Shown one piece after another: positions 20,332-31,204 of a stretch of DNA of 42,306 bases; position 1 is the stretch's first letter; every line of letters starts with the position of its first letter. The notes under the pieces were generated by a model. It saw only the letters and a list, made by a program, of their open reading frames with translations, was not told where the DNA came from and made no database searches. A program made the position numbers and the translations under genes. This DNA comes from Diphasiastrum complanatum. Lineage: Eukaryota; Streptophyta; Lycopodiopsida; Lycopodiales; Lycopodiaceae. The stretch spans positions 1 through 42,306 of the forward strand of contig MU835040.1 of the NCBI GenBank assembly GCA_029204225.1, read 5' to 3'.

Positions 20332-21525
20332 GATTCATGACATGGAAGTCGAGCGGCTCAACATGATCCTGCATCCGAAGCTCTAAATTTGAAACTTTTA
20401 CATCCCAAACTTCCGTGTCCGACCCCGAGGCAAGATGGACCACATAACGGTGATCACTGGCCATGGTGGGCACTCGGAGCTTCTGCACAAGTCGAGCATT
20501 CAAAATTGTGAGTACTTACCAGAGTCTAATAGTACATTTACGTCTTTCCCTAATATATTGCCTCTTACACGAAACAACTGATTAGGCTTAAAAGAAAGCT
20601 TACTAAAATCACAAGTACAATCACAGTTATTCAATAAATTGACTTCCAATTTACTTGCCAGTAAATCTACCGCCATGAAACTTGATGACTTAGTTTTCAG
20701 TTCGGGGCACTGCGTAGCACGGTGCCCAGGTTTATTGCAAAGAAAACACAAATTTTGGTTAAGTGCAGCTAATCGTGCTTTGTCTCTTACCAGTTTCTTC
20801 TTGTTCTTTTTTTTCTTAGGTTGTTGGTACGCCTCTGTTTCCAGTTCGTCGGAAAACTGCTTCTTCCGGTTATTGGTTGATTTTTCCATTTTGAATTTCA
20901 AGGCCGTTTGGCCGTGCGTGCTTTTTCGCGAGGCGACAACGGTGCTATCATAGGCCTTGGCCACACGGATAGCATCTTCCAGTGAATGGAGGATTTTCTG
21001 TTTACATTCGTTTTGATAATCGGCTGGCAGTCCAGAGATGAACTGCCACTGTGCCAACTTCCGATCAAATAGCGGTACCTTGGCCAAAGAATCCAAGAAC
21101 TCTTGGGCATATACGTCTAGTTCTCAGTTACCCATCTTGCAGTTAATGAAACAGATATATAACTCAGAATCGTCTATCGTGACGAAAATTTTACGGAATT
21201 CCGCTAGGAATTCAGCCCAAGCCACCGGTTTCGTGGAAAGTTCCCTCCACCATGAGGCGGCCTTGCCTTCCAGAAACAATAGAACCGAGGATATCCGCTT
21301 ATCCTCTGGGACATTGTGCAAGCTAAAATAGCTTGACCAACGATTAACCCAGTCCTCAACAACTTTTGGACACTTGAATTTTTTATCGCCGGAAAATACC
21401 TCCGGTTGGTAGCCCAAGTTAGTTGAGGTGATAGCTTGTAATTGGTTAAAAAGGTTCTGCATTTGGTTATCGCGTTGCTTATTACTTTGGTGAAGTTCCA
21501 GTACCGCTTTGCCTAAAGTGTGCAA
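20323..21525 (-). pseudogene. Ty3/gypsy Gag-protease
   Basis: Reverse-strand frame starting at 21525 with a Gag body (FSGDKKFKCPKVVEDWVNRW, LEGKAASWWRELS), a retained downstream stretch (FISGLPADYQNECKQKI) and a zinc knuckle CFLCNKPGHRATQC, then the protease start VNVLLDSG. A single in-frame TGA at 21124-21126 interrupts Gag. A frameshift directly after the catalytic DSG moves the rest of protease (ARLVQKLRVPTMASDHRYVV) to another frame. The protease is cut off at about 20325 by the LTR end described at 20303-20331. Reverse transcriptase is absent. It may belong to the same family as the integrase at 22519-23400 on the other strand. Confidence 0.8.
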
Positions 21526-22028
21526 TAATTTATTAGAGTCGAGGGCCTCATCACTGTTTGGAGATGCCGGTTGGATTTCCGTGTCATCACTACCTGGTCA
21601 TGCCGGACGGATTTTCGTGTCCCCCGTCATTGGAACATCATCTTTGTCCATTTCGTTCAGTTTAATTTCATTACGGGTATAATGATCATTAATAAGATAA
21701 TGTTCAAAAAACACCGCTTTTTTAATAGACCCATGTGCTTATTAAATTACACCAATGAATTTTGCAATTCTGACTTTAAGCAACGAAATATTTACATAGT
21801 CCAGTATGAGTTAGAAACACCCATTGGAAAATAAACAAACACAATTGCGGAAAAACGCATTAATTATCAATAACCCCCCTACACCTACCATGCACACACC
21901 CACCACTCAAGTTTTCTAAAAAAGAAAACTTAAGTTTACATTGCCACGCAAATTCCCCCCCTCCACCTCCTTCCCTCCTAAAAAACCCAGATCTCGGGCC
22001 TTCTTCACGCGAGCCTGGACTGGCCCTA

Positions 22029-22031
<3 letters not shown>
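21526..22031 (-). other. Gypsy leader region
   Basis: Sequence upstream of gag on the reverse strand. It has pyrimidine- and purine-rich stretches but no protein signal. Confidence 0.4.

Positions 22032-22095
<64 letters not shown>
22032..22095. repeat. (AG)n microsatellite
   Basis: About 32 uninterrupted AG units, directly at the inner edge of the right inverted-repeat arm. Confidence 0.95.
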
Positions 22096-22096
<1 letters not shown>

Positions 22097-22460
22097 CAAA
22101 AATGCACTAGTCACTTGGTTGTGAGTGTTGGTGGCGATTTACAGGTTTTGCACGGCAGATTCTTATGGAGTTACAGGTTCATGTTGCATTTTCCAGCAAA
22201 CTAACTGTGTGATTGCAGGGTTTGGAGCTAGTAAAGCCATTTTTGAAGTGGTTTGGTTCGGAAACAAAGCTATTCTGTGTAATAGAAAAGATAACCTGCA
22301 AAAATTAGTTCCAGGGAAAATTTGGGCAGCATCTACCTTGTTTCTCTGTGATAAGGAAATCAAACCTTGCAAATATGTAAATAAAGGTTTGCTTTTGCTT
22401 CAGGAGAACTAAGTAAAACTAAGCAAAAAGTAAATGCGCCCTACTGTAAGCTGTAACCTG
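22092..22460. repeat. Large inverted repeat, right arm
   Basis: 369 bp, partner of 19525-19891. It runs from GGCAAAAATGCACTAG to GCTGTAACCTG. The two arms enclose 2.2 kb with the reverse gypsy Gag-protease. On the outside, gypsy integrase starts within 60 bases. Confidence 0.8.
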
Positions 22461-22518
22461 CAAAAAACAGCAGTAGGATAGGCCTAAAGCTTCCTGCATT
22501 CATTTGAATAATCAACAT

Positions 22519-23410
22519 GATGCAATTTGGTTTGTGGTCGATCGTCTTACCAAATTGGCTACGTTTATTCTATAAAAGACCACCGCGAAGGCTTTTGATT
22601 TAGCTCAGACATTTGTAGAGCATCCGTTTAGACTTTACGGATTACCAAGTGATATTGTGAGCGATCGCAATCCGAAGTTCACAGGTCACTTTTGGTCGGT
22701 CGTGTTTGCTAAACTAGAGAGGACTCTGAGCTTGGGTTCTTGATCATCCTGAGACGGATGGACAGACGGAAAGAACAAATCAGACGATGGAACAAATGCT
22801 TTGAGCATATGTTTCCCGACGACAATCTAATTGGGAGAAGTATCTTACGATCAAGTTTTAGAAGGTAGCAGATTTCCTGCATGATATGCAGGAAATGCTA
22901 TACATTGCACGTGAAAATGTCCCAATGTGCCCAAGATAGGGACCGACATTATGCAAATATGAATAGATCACCGAGAGACTTTCAAGAAGGGGATTGGGTA
23001 TATTTGAGAATCCCAAAGGATTTTAGTGTAATGCGTACCGGCAAGCGTTATAAATTGTCCCCTAGATATAGAGACCGTATCAGATCTTGAAAAAGATCGG
23101 ATCCTTAGCTTACCAATTGGAACTCCCGGAAGGATCACAAGTGCATCCGGTATTCCACGTAAGCCGACTCAAGAAGAGTCTATGTGAAGGAGAGCATCTT
23201 GGATTTGGAGAACTAAACGATTGAGGAACTGTATCATCGGGTGTGTCTCGACTTGAACCCTTGGATACAAGAACTAAACGATTGAGGAATTGTATAGTTA
23301 CCGAGCGTCTGGTTCGATGGGAGGGACGTATAGATGATGATGATTCCTGGGAACAGGAAGGAAGCTTAAGGAAGAACTTCTCCAGTTTTAAGTTCTGAGG
23401 ACAGAACTTG
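22519..23410 (+). pseudogene. Ty3/gypsy integrase with chromodomain tail
   Basis: Forward sequence reads DAIWFVVDRLTKLATF, GLPSDIVSDRNPKFTGHFW and, after frame changes, TDGQTERTNQTMEQML, covering the D, D and E blocks of gypsy integrase. It then gives RDRHYANMNRSPRDFQEGDW, ELPEGSQVHPVFHVSRLKKS and a C-terminal ERLVRWEGRIDDDDSWEQEG, which resembles a chromodomain. A TAA stop in the first block and several frameshifts make it dead. Integrase plus chromodomain places it among plant chromoviruses. Its own reverse transcriptase is missing upstream. Confidence 0.8.
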
Positions 23411-23845
23411 AATAAGGGGGGAAGAATGTCATGCCCACGACTGGTCGGGTAGTGTGTCCACACTAGGGATCAGTAGATCAACAACCCGTAAGTTAATTGT
23501 GACTATAAGGGAATTGGGGCCCTATTTGTATAAGGTCATAATTAATGGTTGTAGGCCTAAACTCATGATGGTGGATTTGTATGGGTCTATCAGTGAGTCA
23601 TTGGGGAACTGGATGACATGGCCCAGATAGTCTACAGAGGTGTCCAGTGAGGTGTCACAATGCACTACTAGTGGTGCATGGACCTTGAAGGGTATAAGTA
23701 TACCTATTGGGCTCTCACTAGTGTATGCTTGATTTTGTGATTGGTAGCTAGCTACATGCTGCTAGAGTGATTCACACCATCCGTTCCCTTGTCTGTTGCT
23801 TGTATTGGCATGCTTAGGATAGTATCCTGTGAGTAGGACTTTATA
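23411..23845 (+). repeat. Gypsy polypurine tract and 3' LTR
   Basis: AATAAGGGGGGAAGAA (23411-23426) is a clear polypurine tract, and the LTR starts TGTCATGCCCACGAC at 23427. The right edge is set near 23845 by the match AGGACTTTATA to the LTR end next to the primer-binding site at 20303-20331. If correct, the LTR is about 419 bp with TG...TA rather than TG...CA ends. The copia piece starts almost directly afterwards. Confidence 0.6.
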
Positions 23846-23849
23846 CATC

Positions 23850-24518
23850 TGGGGATGATGGCACTCCTTTTGTGGATGAGACTCTTTGCAGACAGCTGGT
23901 GGGCAGCCTGATTTATCTTATCACTTCGAAACCAGACATTTCCTATGCGGTTGGTGTAGCAATCCAGTTTATGAGTTCCCCAATTGAGGCGCATTGGAAA
24001 GCCGCAAAGAGGACATTGAGGTATGTCAAGGGGACTACCTACGTAGATGATGGTAAGCTTCAGCTTGGAGGCTTTACTGATTCGGATTTGGTTGGTGATA
24101 GGGATGATCGAAAGTCAACCACATTCAATCTTGGTCCAGGAGCCATTTCTTGGTGCAGCAAGTTACAGCCCATTGTCATGTGATCATCCATAGAGGCTGA
24201 GTACCGGGCAGTTGGAAAGGCTCCCTGCGAGGCTATATGGCTTAGGAGACTTCCTGGGGAGGTGCAGATCTCACATGATGGTCCTCGGAGTTGTATTCAG
24301 CTGGCCAAAAACCCTGTGTACCATGCTCGTACAAAGCACATTGAGGTGGATCAATACTTCTTGTGAGAGAAGATGCAAAGTGGCAAAATTCAGCTCATGT
24401 ATTGTGATACTAACGACCAAGCAGCGAATATCTTTACTAAGGCACTTAGTAGAGAGAAGTTTGAAAATTGTCGTAATATGCTAGATGCTGGTATGAACAA
24501 AATAGCCATTAAGGGGGC
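23850..24518 (+). pseudogene. Copia reverse transcriptase end and RNase H
   Basis: Reads TLCRQLVGSLIYLITSKPDI and then TDSDLVGDRDDRKSTT, EAEYRAV, HARTKHIEVDQYF and NIFTKALSREKF: the thumb of reverse transcriptase and RNase H of a copia element. TGA stops at about 24181 and 24364 and a frame change break it. It ends at a purine-rich TTAAGGGGGCG and an LTR-like start TGTTGAAATATAATGCC at 24519. Everything upstream of the thumb is missing, so it was truncated when the gypsy element was inserted or by deletion. Confidence 0.8.
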
Positions 24519-24896
24519 GTGTTGAAATATAATGCCTATTTTGCCGCTTTTGGCTTGTATACTTGTAACTTGTAAGTTGTGCATAAGACATGGGGGTAAC
24601 ACATTTAATGTACATAGTACACCCCACTTGTGCTAATTTAGGCAAGTAATGACAAGTAGGTTAAAAGGTCCATGTGGGCATAGAGCTAGCTAGAATTGTA
24701 AGGATGCCACCTCATATGTTCCATGCAGCATGTACTATTTGTGGCCCCAAGATCGTTTTGGTCTTGAGGGGTTTCGACGCCCTCCTCTAATTTGATTTTC
24801 ATGATGTTGGAATTCCAGACTAGCGTTCTGTCTCATAAATGAGACCGTCACCTCAAGTAACTTGTTACGTGCCCTTATGGGTACGTAATACTTATC
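24519..24896 (+). repeat. Copia 3' LTR start
   Basis: Begins TGTTGAAATATAATGCC right after a polypurine tract. I could not find its other copy or its right edge, so the end given is only the start of the next repeat. Confidence 0.4.
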
Positions 24897-25017
24897 TAGG
24901 CTAATGGGGCACCAACTACTGTTAACGCAAGTGTGGCTGCAAAGTGCACTGGGCCCTAACCAAGTTTAGTTAGATTGTTGCTAAAGTAATGGTTACTAAT
25001 GGCAAATGAGGCTCTCC
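24897..25017. repeat. MITE-like repeat, copy 2
   Basis: Opens GGCTAATGGGGCACCAACT and ends TACTAATGGCAAATGAGG. It aligns with the reverse complement of 18345-18485 at both ends and in the middle (TAACGCAAGTG versus TAACGGCAAGTG), with a shorter interior. Confidence 0.35.
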
Positions 25018-25587
25018 CCTTAGCATGTTGTTGATATTCAATTGAGCAGGCTTTCAGGGAACTTTAAAAAAAAAATCTTAAGCTAGCCTTCTGCCCAAAC
25101 CATGTGTGGGCAGGGAATCAAACCTAAGTTGGAACTTGGCCATGTACAACACACCACAAGAGGGCCGATTTGGAGATCATTATACATCTTTTCAGTTTTT
25201 AGGGCTTTATGCATGTCTTTCATTAGGAAATCGGGTTTGTACTTTATACAGCGATGCTAGTTTAGGGTTGTTGGGGTGTTCTTCAGAAGAAAATTGCGTC
25301 CGTATGCTTTTGAAACATTGACTATCATATAAATTTATTTGGAATAGACATAGGATGGAAAGAATGGCACTGGTCATATGTTAGTATACTTTGAAAGCTT
25401 ATTGGAGTCTTGTAAGTTGCCAATGGAGTCGCGTGTAAGTGTGAGGGGATTCATCTCAAGCTGGAAGCTATTAGGCTTGCCACGAGCTTGTGCTAATCTG
25501 CTAGTTTACTTTGAAGTCCCGTGAAACGTTTTTCTGGAATATTCTCATAGTTTGGTATGCTAACAGTGAAATTGCCGAATCTAAACA

Positions 25588-27467
25588 ATGAGTACTGAAG
25601 TGGAGACACCTGTACTACGAACTGTTCCCGAATCTGTTTTAAAGAAGCGAAAACGAGATGAACAATGGGCTCTTGGAAGGAAGGAGCAGCTGGAATCAAC
25701 AAAAGCAAAGAATGCTAAGAATCGGCAAGTTATCTTCAAGAGAGCTGAAGTGTACATCAAAGAATACAGGCAACAGGCACGTTTGATCACGCGCTTTGGT
25801 GCATTGGATAAGTGTTTGGATATGATCCATAAGATTGGTTTTGATCACCTGATTGTGTTTGTTTAATTGCTTAGGAGCTAGACCTTATCAGGCTTAAGCG
25901 CGAAGCAAAGCTGAAGGGTGGTTTTTATGTCGAACCTGAAGCCAAGATTTTATTTGTCATCCGAATTCGGGGGTGAGTGCTTATGTTCTAATTGATCCTT
26001 TAAGTGCTACACAGGTATATTGTTTGATTTGAAGTATCTGTTTTTGAGCTTGGTAGTATGGAAGTGGTTAATGTGTTTGAAGTTTAACTATCTTGAATGG
26101 CATGCTTGCTGCGATAATTTCTCAGTATCAATGACATGCACCCAAAGACAAGGAAAATTCTGCAGTTACTTCGCCTAAGACAGGTGAGGGTTTATCGCTT
26201 TGTCTGTATACATGTGTATCTGTAATCTGGAGGATCAGCACATTGCAAATTTTTTGTCAATTTTGTGTTCAGGTAAACTGGCTTTCTGAGTTTCCATGCT
26301 TCCAGCAGTTTAGCTTGAGTTGCCTTGCCTCTAATGTGGTTTATGATATATGTATGGTTAGATTTTCAATGGTGTCTTTATGAAGGTGAACAAGGCAACT
26401 GTGAACATGTTAAGAAGGGTGGAGCCCTATGTTACCTATGGGTCTGTCTAAACTCTCCATCTTCATGCCTCTTATGTTGACATTGTTTAATTCCACTGTT
26501 GAAAACTAGGATTGTCTGTATAGTTTTTCCTGCTTTTGTGCAGTGGTAGAATTTTTACTGGTTCGGATTTTCATGAATTGTTACCCTGTATCCATTCCAT
26601 TCTTGGTGATGGATGACAGCTATCCTAATCTGAAAAGTGTCAAGGAGCTGATTTATAAGCGAGGTTATGGAAAGCTTGACAAGCAGAGAATTCCTTTGAC
26701 TGATAATTCCATCATAGAACAGGTATGGTCATAGTTTTTTCTCATGTAGAAATGCAATAATATACTTTTTGGATATCCAGATTTCAGAACATGCAGCACG
26801 AATGCTAGCAGTTCTACAGCATAGTAAGCGGTGGATTTAAATCAAGCCGACTCAAATTGTGATTCTATTTGATTCAAATTCTCTGTGCAAGTTCGAAGTG
26901 TTCTATAGTAAAAACCTGAAGACCTGATTTATTCCTGAAGTTTCAAAGATAGCGGGGGAATACCGACTTTCTTTTGTAAAGTTCAATTTGAACTCTTTTG
27001 GAGGGCTTAGAAATTAGTTACTATGATTTTGAATTGAGATTCTTTGTTACTATGTAAAGGTTGAGGGTTTTGATTGCTCAGATTTAATTTGAGTACGGAG
27101 CTATAGAGAGTTTAGCTTATCACAATTCAGGATTTTGGTGCTATTCAAATTAAAGATCATCATATAGTTTTGGATGGGAGGATCATCTTGTGCATCTGAG
27201 TCATATAAACAAAGCGGCACTAAAGAAAGTATGGTGAGTTTCTTCTTGCAGGCACTGGGCAGCCACAACATAATATGTATAGAAGATCTCATTCATGAGA
27301 TCTTTTCAGTGGGGCCTCACTTCAAGGAAGCAAATAACTTCTTATGGCCATTCAAGTTGAGTGCACCTTTGGGCGGGTTAAAAAAAAAGCGCAATCATTA
27401 CATTGAATCAGGGGATGCTGGAAATAGAGAAGACAAAATCAATGAAATTATTCGCAGGATGAATTAA
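25588..27467 (+). CDS. RPL7: 60S ribosomal protein L7 (uL30), six coding exons
   Basis: Coding exons 25588-25776, 25875-25972, 26126-26183, 26362-26441, 26620-26722 and 27252-27467 join to 744 nt and 247 residues. The product is the large-subunit protein uL30: N-terminal [20 protein letters not shown], then [74 protein letters not shown] and the C-terminal [20 protein letters not shown]. Length and phase fit the family. Four of the five introns in the coding region are GT-AG; the first (25777-25874) has a GC donor (CAG|GCACGT), required to keep the frame. The ATG follows an acceptor at 25566, so a non-coding exon must lie upstream. No lesion is seen; it looks functional. Confidence 0.95.
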
Positions 27468-28187
27468 TCTGGCTGACTCTTAGGTTACTATGCCACGTTC
27501 TTGAATGAAAATCAATATCATACAAGCTGACAAAAGCTTAGGGGATTTTAATGTGAGTAGATGTTGTATGATCTGAGGGCTAGTTTTTCACCCGTCAGAA
27601 TTCATCCAAGGTTTTTGTTAGCTATATTGTGATGCTAGGACATGAGCAGTCTGCATGGAGCCATTCAGATAAAGTTGAGTTGCCTTTTGTAACCACCAGT
27701 GCAGTTACTAAGATGTCTCCCCTGGAGCCTTTGAGAAAAGTGCACAGGATGGTTAATTTATTGGAAGATTTTGAAATTTGTGCTGTGCCTAGTCCTTTTT
27801 TTGAAGTAATGAATGCCATGCATGTGCCAGATATTTTCCACTTTTGTTGCTTCTGATTGAAGAAAGAGTCTTGGTACCTAATGCTATAATACTCTATTGC
27901 TAAGAAGACCCCACCATATGGAAGTAGAATTATGTAAAACAAAATTATTTATATGTTTTATCCCATTGATGCACTTGAATGGTGGTCGAGTATTAACAGC
28001 AATTCACAGTATGTGTAAGTTCAAGGGCATTACAGCAGCAAGTCGAAGAATTTATAGTGAGCCAAAGAAAAGCCTTCTCCAGATCTTCACACTCCTAGAG
28101 TCACTGAAAATGAGTTAGTTGAAGTTTGAATCTGCACTTCTCCATTTGAAGACCTACACACCACAAATAGAACAATGTAATTAATCT
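27468..28187 (+). other. L7 3' UTR and downstream sequence
   Basis: No further gene is recognised. The first few hundred bases should hold the L7 3' untranslated region; the polyadenylation signal cannot be fixed by eye. Confidence 0.4.
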
Positions 28188-28284
28188 GCTTCTTCTTGTT
28201 GGCTGCAAATTGAAATGCTTATTTTTTGTTGCAAATTGCTCTTCTTGTTGGTTGCAAATTGATTCTCTTGTTGGCTGCAAATTG
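28188..28284. repeat. Degenerate 23-bp tandem repeat
   Basis: Four imperfect copies of CTTCTTGTTGGCTGCAAATTG, the second one shortened. Between 28285 and 28768 nothing coding is seen apart from the short palindrome TCAAAATTTTGA near 28590. Confidence 0.65.
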
Positions 28285-28768
28285 CTTAGTTTTTAAATAG
28301 GTCCTTAACTTGTTAATGGGCGTTTAGGCTTCTCATTGAATAATACCTACATTGAGACTTGAGGTCCATTTGTAAATGGTATTCATATTAGAAAGGGTTT
28401 TAGTTTATTTTTGAGATTAATGAAACGTCACCATTAGAATATTTGGACTCGAACTTCAACTTTGCATTGACATTCTTAGATATTGTCCAAAAGATTCACT
28501 ATGCTGAATGCATTATTGACCTTGTACCATCGTCTACACTATCCAACAATTAACCAAGGTTAAATTGATCATTACCAAATCCAATTCAAAATTTTGATTT
28601 TCAAATTCCAATTTTTGTCGCAGTTATCATGATCGTCCTCTAAACAAAACTCAATTGGAAAATTTCGATAATCAAACAAATGTTGATTATTCAGTAAAAT
28701 CCACAGTCCGAAGATTTTTTTCCCAAAGATCAAAGACGATGAACAATTTTTCAATACTTGGGCAACTC

Positions 28769-28920
28769 ACGCTCTTCTGAAGATAATCGGCCTCCTAAAT
28801 GAAGACTTACTGGACTCTCTAGTTCTTTTGGTTCAAATATGAGTCTTTGTACCATATGCAAAGGCAATTAGCATTTGTTTCAATGCCCTAAGCGGACTGT
28901 TAACTCTCGCTCCTCAATGC
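28769..28920 (+). pseudogene. Copia Gag zinc-knuckle fragment
   Basis: One forward frame gives GNSRSSEDNRPPK, a stop, and then LCTICKGN-stop-HLFQCPKRTV. The spacing C-X2-C-X4-H-X4-C is that of a Gag CCHC knuckle, with a TAG immediately before the histidine. No other part of this forward element is present; it abuts reverse-strand copia sequence. Confidence 0.5.
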
Positions 28921-30158
28921 TAGCAAGATAACACTTTGACAAGGTCTCCACTTGAGTGATCTCCTCCTTTCCAAGTTCACACTCTCAAAAGCAACATTAG
29001 CTTCCAACTTACACAAACATCCTTCCACTAGCTTCCATGGAAAAAATATTGTGGTACACAAAGTACACACATGTGAGTTGTCATTAGAAGTGAAAACCAA
29101 GCTGTTTTCAACCTTATAGTGATTTACACAAAGTTATATCAAGATCCACAAAGGTCTTGATCACTATCTATTTCACTCTCCTCACCAATGTCAATAATGC
29201 TCGAAAAAATTGTCTTGTCTAATTCACCAAAAAAAGAGCAAGATTGAGCTAAAAGTCAACTTTCTCAGATCCAAACACTACTTCTAGACTCACTTAGGTC
29301 TAATTCACTCTCTCCTTAAGAGCTAGTGAGGATCAAAAGAGATTTGAAACTAGACTACTTGACAATTTTTACTCTTTTGACTACTCTTGAGAGAATCAAT
29401 AAACACAAAGTAGATTGAAGTTATCGACCCTCCCTAACTTTGATTTCACAATAAAAGCATTTTGACTTGGATCTATTTTTCTTTTTCCAAAATAAAAAGT
29501 CTCACCTTGATTTTGCCCTTTAGACCACTTGCTTTTACCTTTTCCCTTGAATTTGCCTTTGATGAACATGGCCTCCTCTTCATAATGAGATGTTGATGTA
29601 GATCCACCTCTTGCTTGAAGCCTAAACTCCTCATTCACCAAAATCTCTTGCAAATCCACAATACTTGGCAAAGTCTTTTGAATAGCAAAACTTTAAACAA
29701 GATTATCATGATCATCCAACGAGCCATTAAGTATAACTCGAACAAGTTCTACATTCTTAATGCTCTCATCAATATATGCTAACTCATCATTGAATGCTTT
29801 TACTCTCAACACAAAAGCATGAGCACCATCTTCCTTCTTTTGCAAACTTTGAAGGATTTGTCTTCTTAGAGTCAACACTCTAGAAAGATTCCCAAGCCTC
29901 CTTTGATGAAGTACACTTACCAACTTCTTTGAGAAGTTCATTGGTAATATTCATCTTTATCATGTGTAGAGCTCTTTTAGCTCTCTTGTCATACCTCACT
30001 CGATCTTGAGGTGCTTGAGGCCTCTCCTCCACACATGCAACAATGTCCATCAACTCATTCATCTCCAATAAAGACTCCATCCTCGCCTTCCAAGTAGAAT
30101 GGTTGATTGAGGTAAGCCTGTCATTGCTCTCCAACATAAAGCCGCCACTTGTAGCCAT
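28921..30158 (-). pseudogene. Truncated copia Gag-protease
   Basis: Starts at ATG 30158 with MATSGGFMLESNDRLTSINH, followed by TWKARMESLLEM, ALHMIKMNITNELL, RRQILQSLQKKEDGAHAFVLR and a basic region. Where the knuckle belongs there is only ETFYFGKRKIDPSQNAF, which has lost its cysteines. The end shows CLCKLEANVAFESVNLE, corresponding to the segment between protease and integrase in the intact copia. Frameshifts occur near 29940, 29690 and 29400. Integrase and polymerase are missing. It is the coding part of the older reverse element whose LTR was split at 30951. Confidence 0.8.
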
Positions 30159-30759
30159 GTTGAAGTGACATGATCTTCTCCTTTCAACCTGTTCCAATGC
30201 TCAAAGCACTCTTTTGAACGACAACAAATGTATTAAAAAAGAAATCACAAAGATATGGAAACTCTCAATTCTCTTCTAGCACTTATTATTAGCAAATCGA
30301 TACATAGAATGAAGAATTCTTGATCAACCTATGATCCACATACAATCTAATGAGTCTTGCCACTTTCTAATATTGAAACAGACTCTATTAAAGTCTAGAA
30401 ACTTCAAAAAATAGAGATCCAATCAAAATTAGGGTTTTGACAAAATCACAAAAAATTGAATTTTCCAAATTCTACATGGAATTGCAAAAATCTTGATATA
30501 AAATCTTGTAGCCTCTAATGAAGCTTTCCTAATGCAATTAAAATTGCTCAATCTCAGTTACACATTTGTGAAATCGGCCTACTTCAAGTTCATAAACCTA
30601 AATTGAGTTTTGACCTATAAAAGATCAATTCTACACATGCAAAAGTCTTGATTTTTGAGTAGAAACTATTCTAGCATGCTCTAGAGATAGAAACTCCTCC
30701 AAATCTTTTCTAATGTGGCTGTACCTTCCATAACCTGCAACACAAGAGCTTTGATACCA
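30159..30759 (-). other. Copia leader and primer-binding site
   Basis: Untranslated leader of the reverse element. At 30741-30759 the reverse strand reads TGGTATCAAAGCTCTTGTG, a methionine-tRNA-type primer-binding site touching the LTR. Confidence 0.65.
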
Positions 30760-30951
30760 TGTGAAGAATTTAAGGCCATTTAAGATCCAAAATCATCTAT
30801 TGATCTTTGTTTATGAAGACAACACTATTTACACCATTTGCAATGTAGAAAACCAACATCTACTTGATGAAAGAGATGTAAACTCAACAAGATATTGATC
30901 AAACATCAAACATATGACAAAATGAAGTTGATGTCCATATAATAACAGTAC
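30760..30951 (-). repeat. Split LTR of the reverse copia (part 1)
   Basis: The + strand starts TGTGAAGAATTTAAGG. The LTR is interrupted after AGTAC by the nested element and resumes at 34984 with CCTACTGTATTTCTCACA, ending at 35001. Joined length is about 210 bp, with TG...CA ends in the element's own orientation. Confidence 0.65.
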
Positions 30952-31204
30952 AGTTAAAATAACAATGATCGACTTATACAGTGCTTTCTTATTTCGACGG
31001 CACCACATGTGCTCAGTTCTAGAATTATCGGGCCATCTTTCTTTTACGAGCCCTTTGAGTGCTTTTAAGCAACTTTATCTTTGTACTTGCTTATTAGTTC
31101 GAATATACAGTTTGTGGAGAGTAATTCTGTTGTCTTGTCTTATTGCACTTGATGTTGTGCTATGGTGATTGATCCGGTCGAAATTTTAAACTGTTTTCTT
31201 AACT
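30952..31204 (+). repeat. 5' LTR of the nested copia
   Basis: 253 bp, AGTT...AACT, set on the left by the AGTAC duplication and on the right by the primer-binding site at 31205. Confidence 0.9.

Larger units (their letters stand above)
17535..25566 (+). other. Proposed 5' UTR intron of L7, full of transposons
   Basis: From GTAAGC at 17535 to TAACAG at 25566, about 8.0 kb. Stretches 17535-18340, 18490-19520 and 25020-25566 hold no recognisable gene. The middle is occupied by inverted-repeat, gypsy and copia material. If the promoter assignment is right, all of it is transcribed and spliced out of a housekeeping transcript. Confidence 0.45.

Noticed and set aside
21860-22114. Leucine-serine-rich open frames
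   Set aside because: They are translations of the (AG)n microsatellite.
22125-22412. Frame beginning MLVAIYRFC shared by both inverted-repeat arms
   Set aside because: The arms differ mostly by transitions that change amino acids, and the left-arm copy is frameshifted. This is neutral decay, not a conserved gene.
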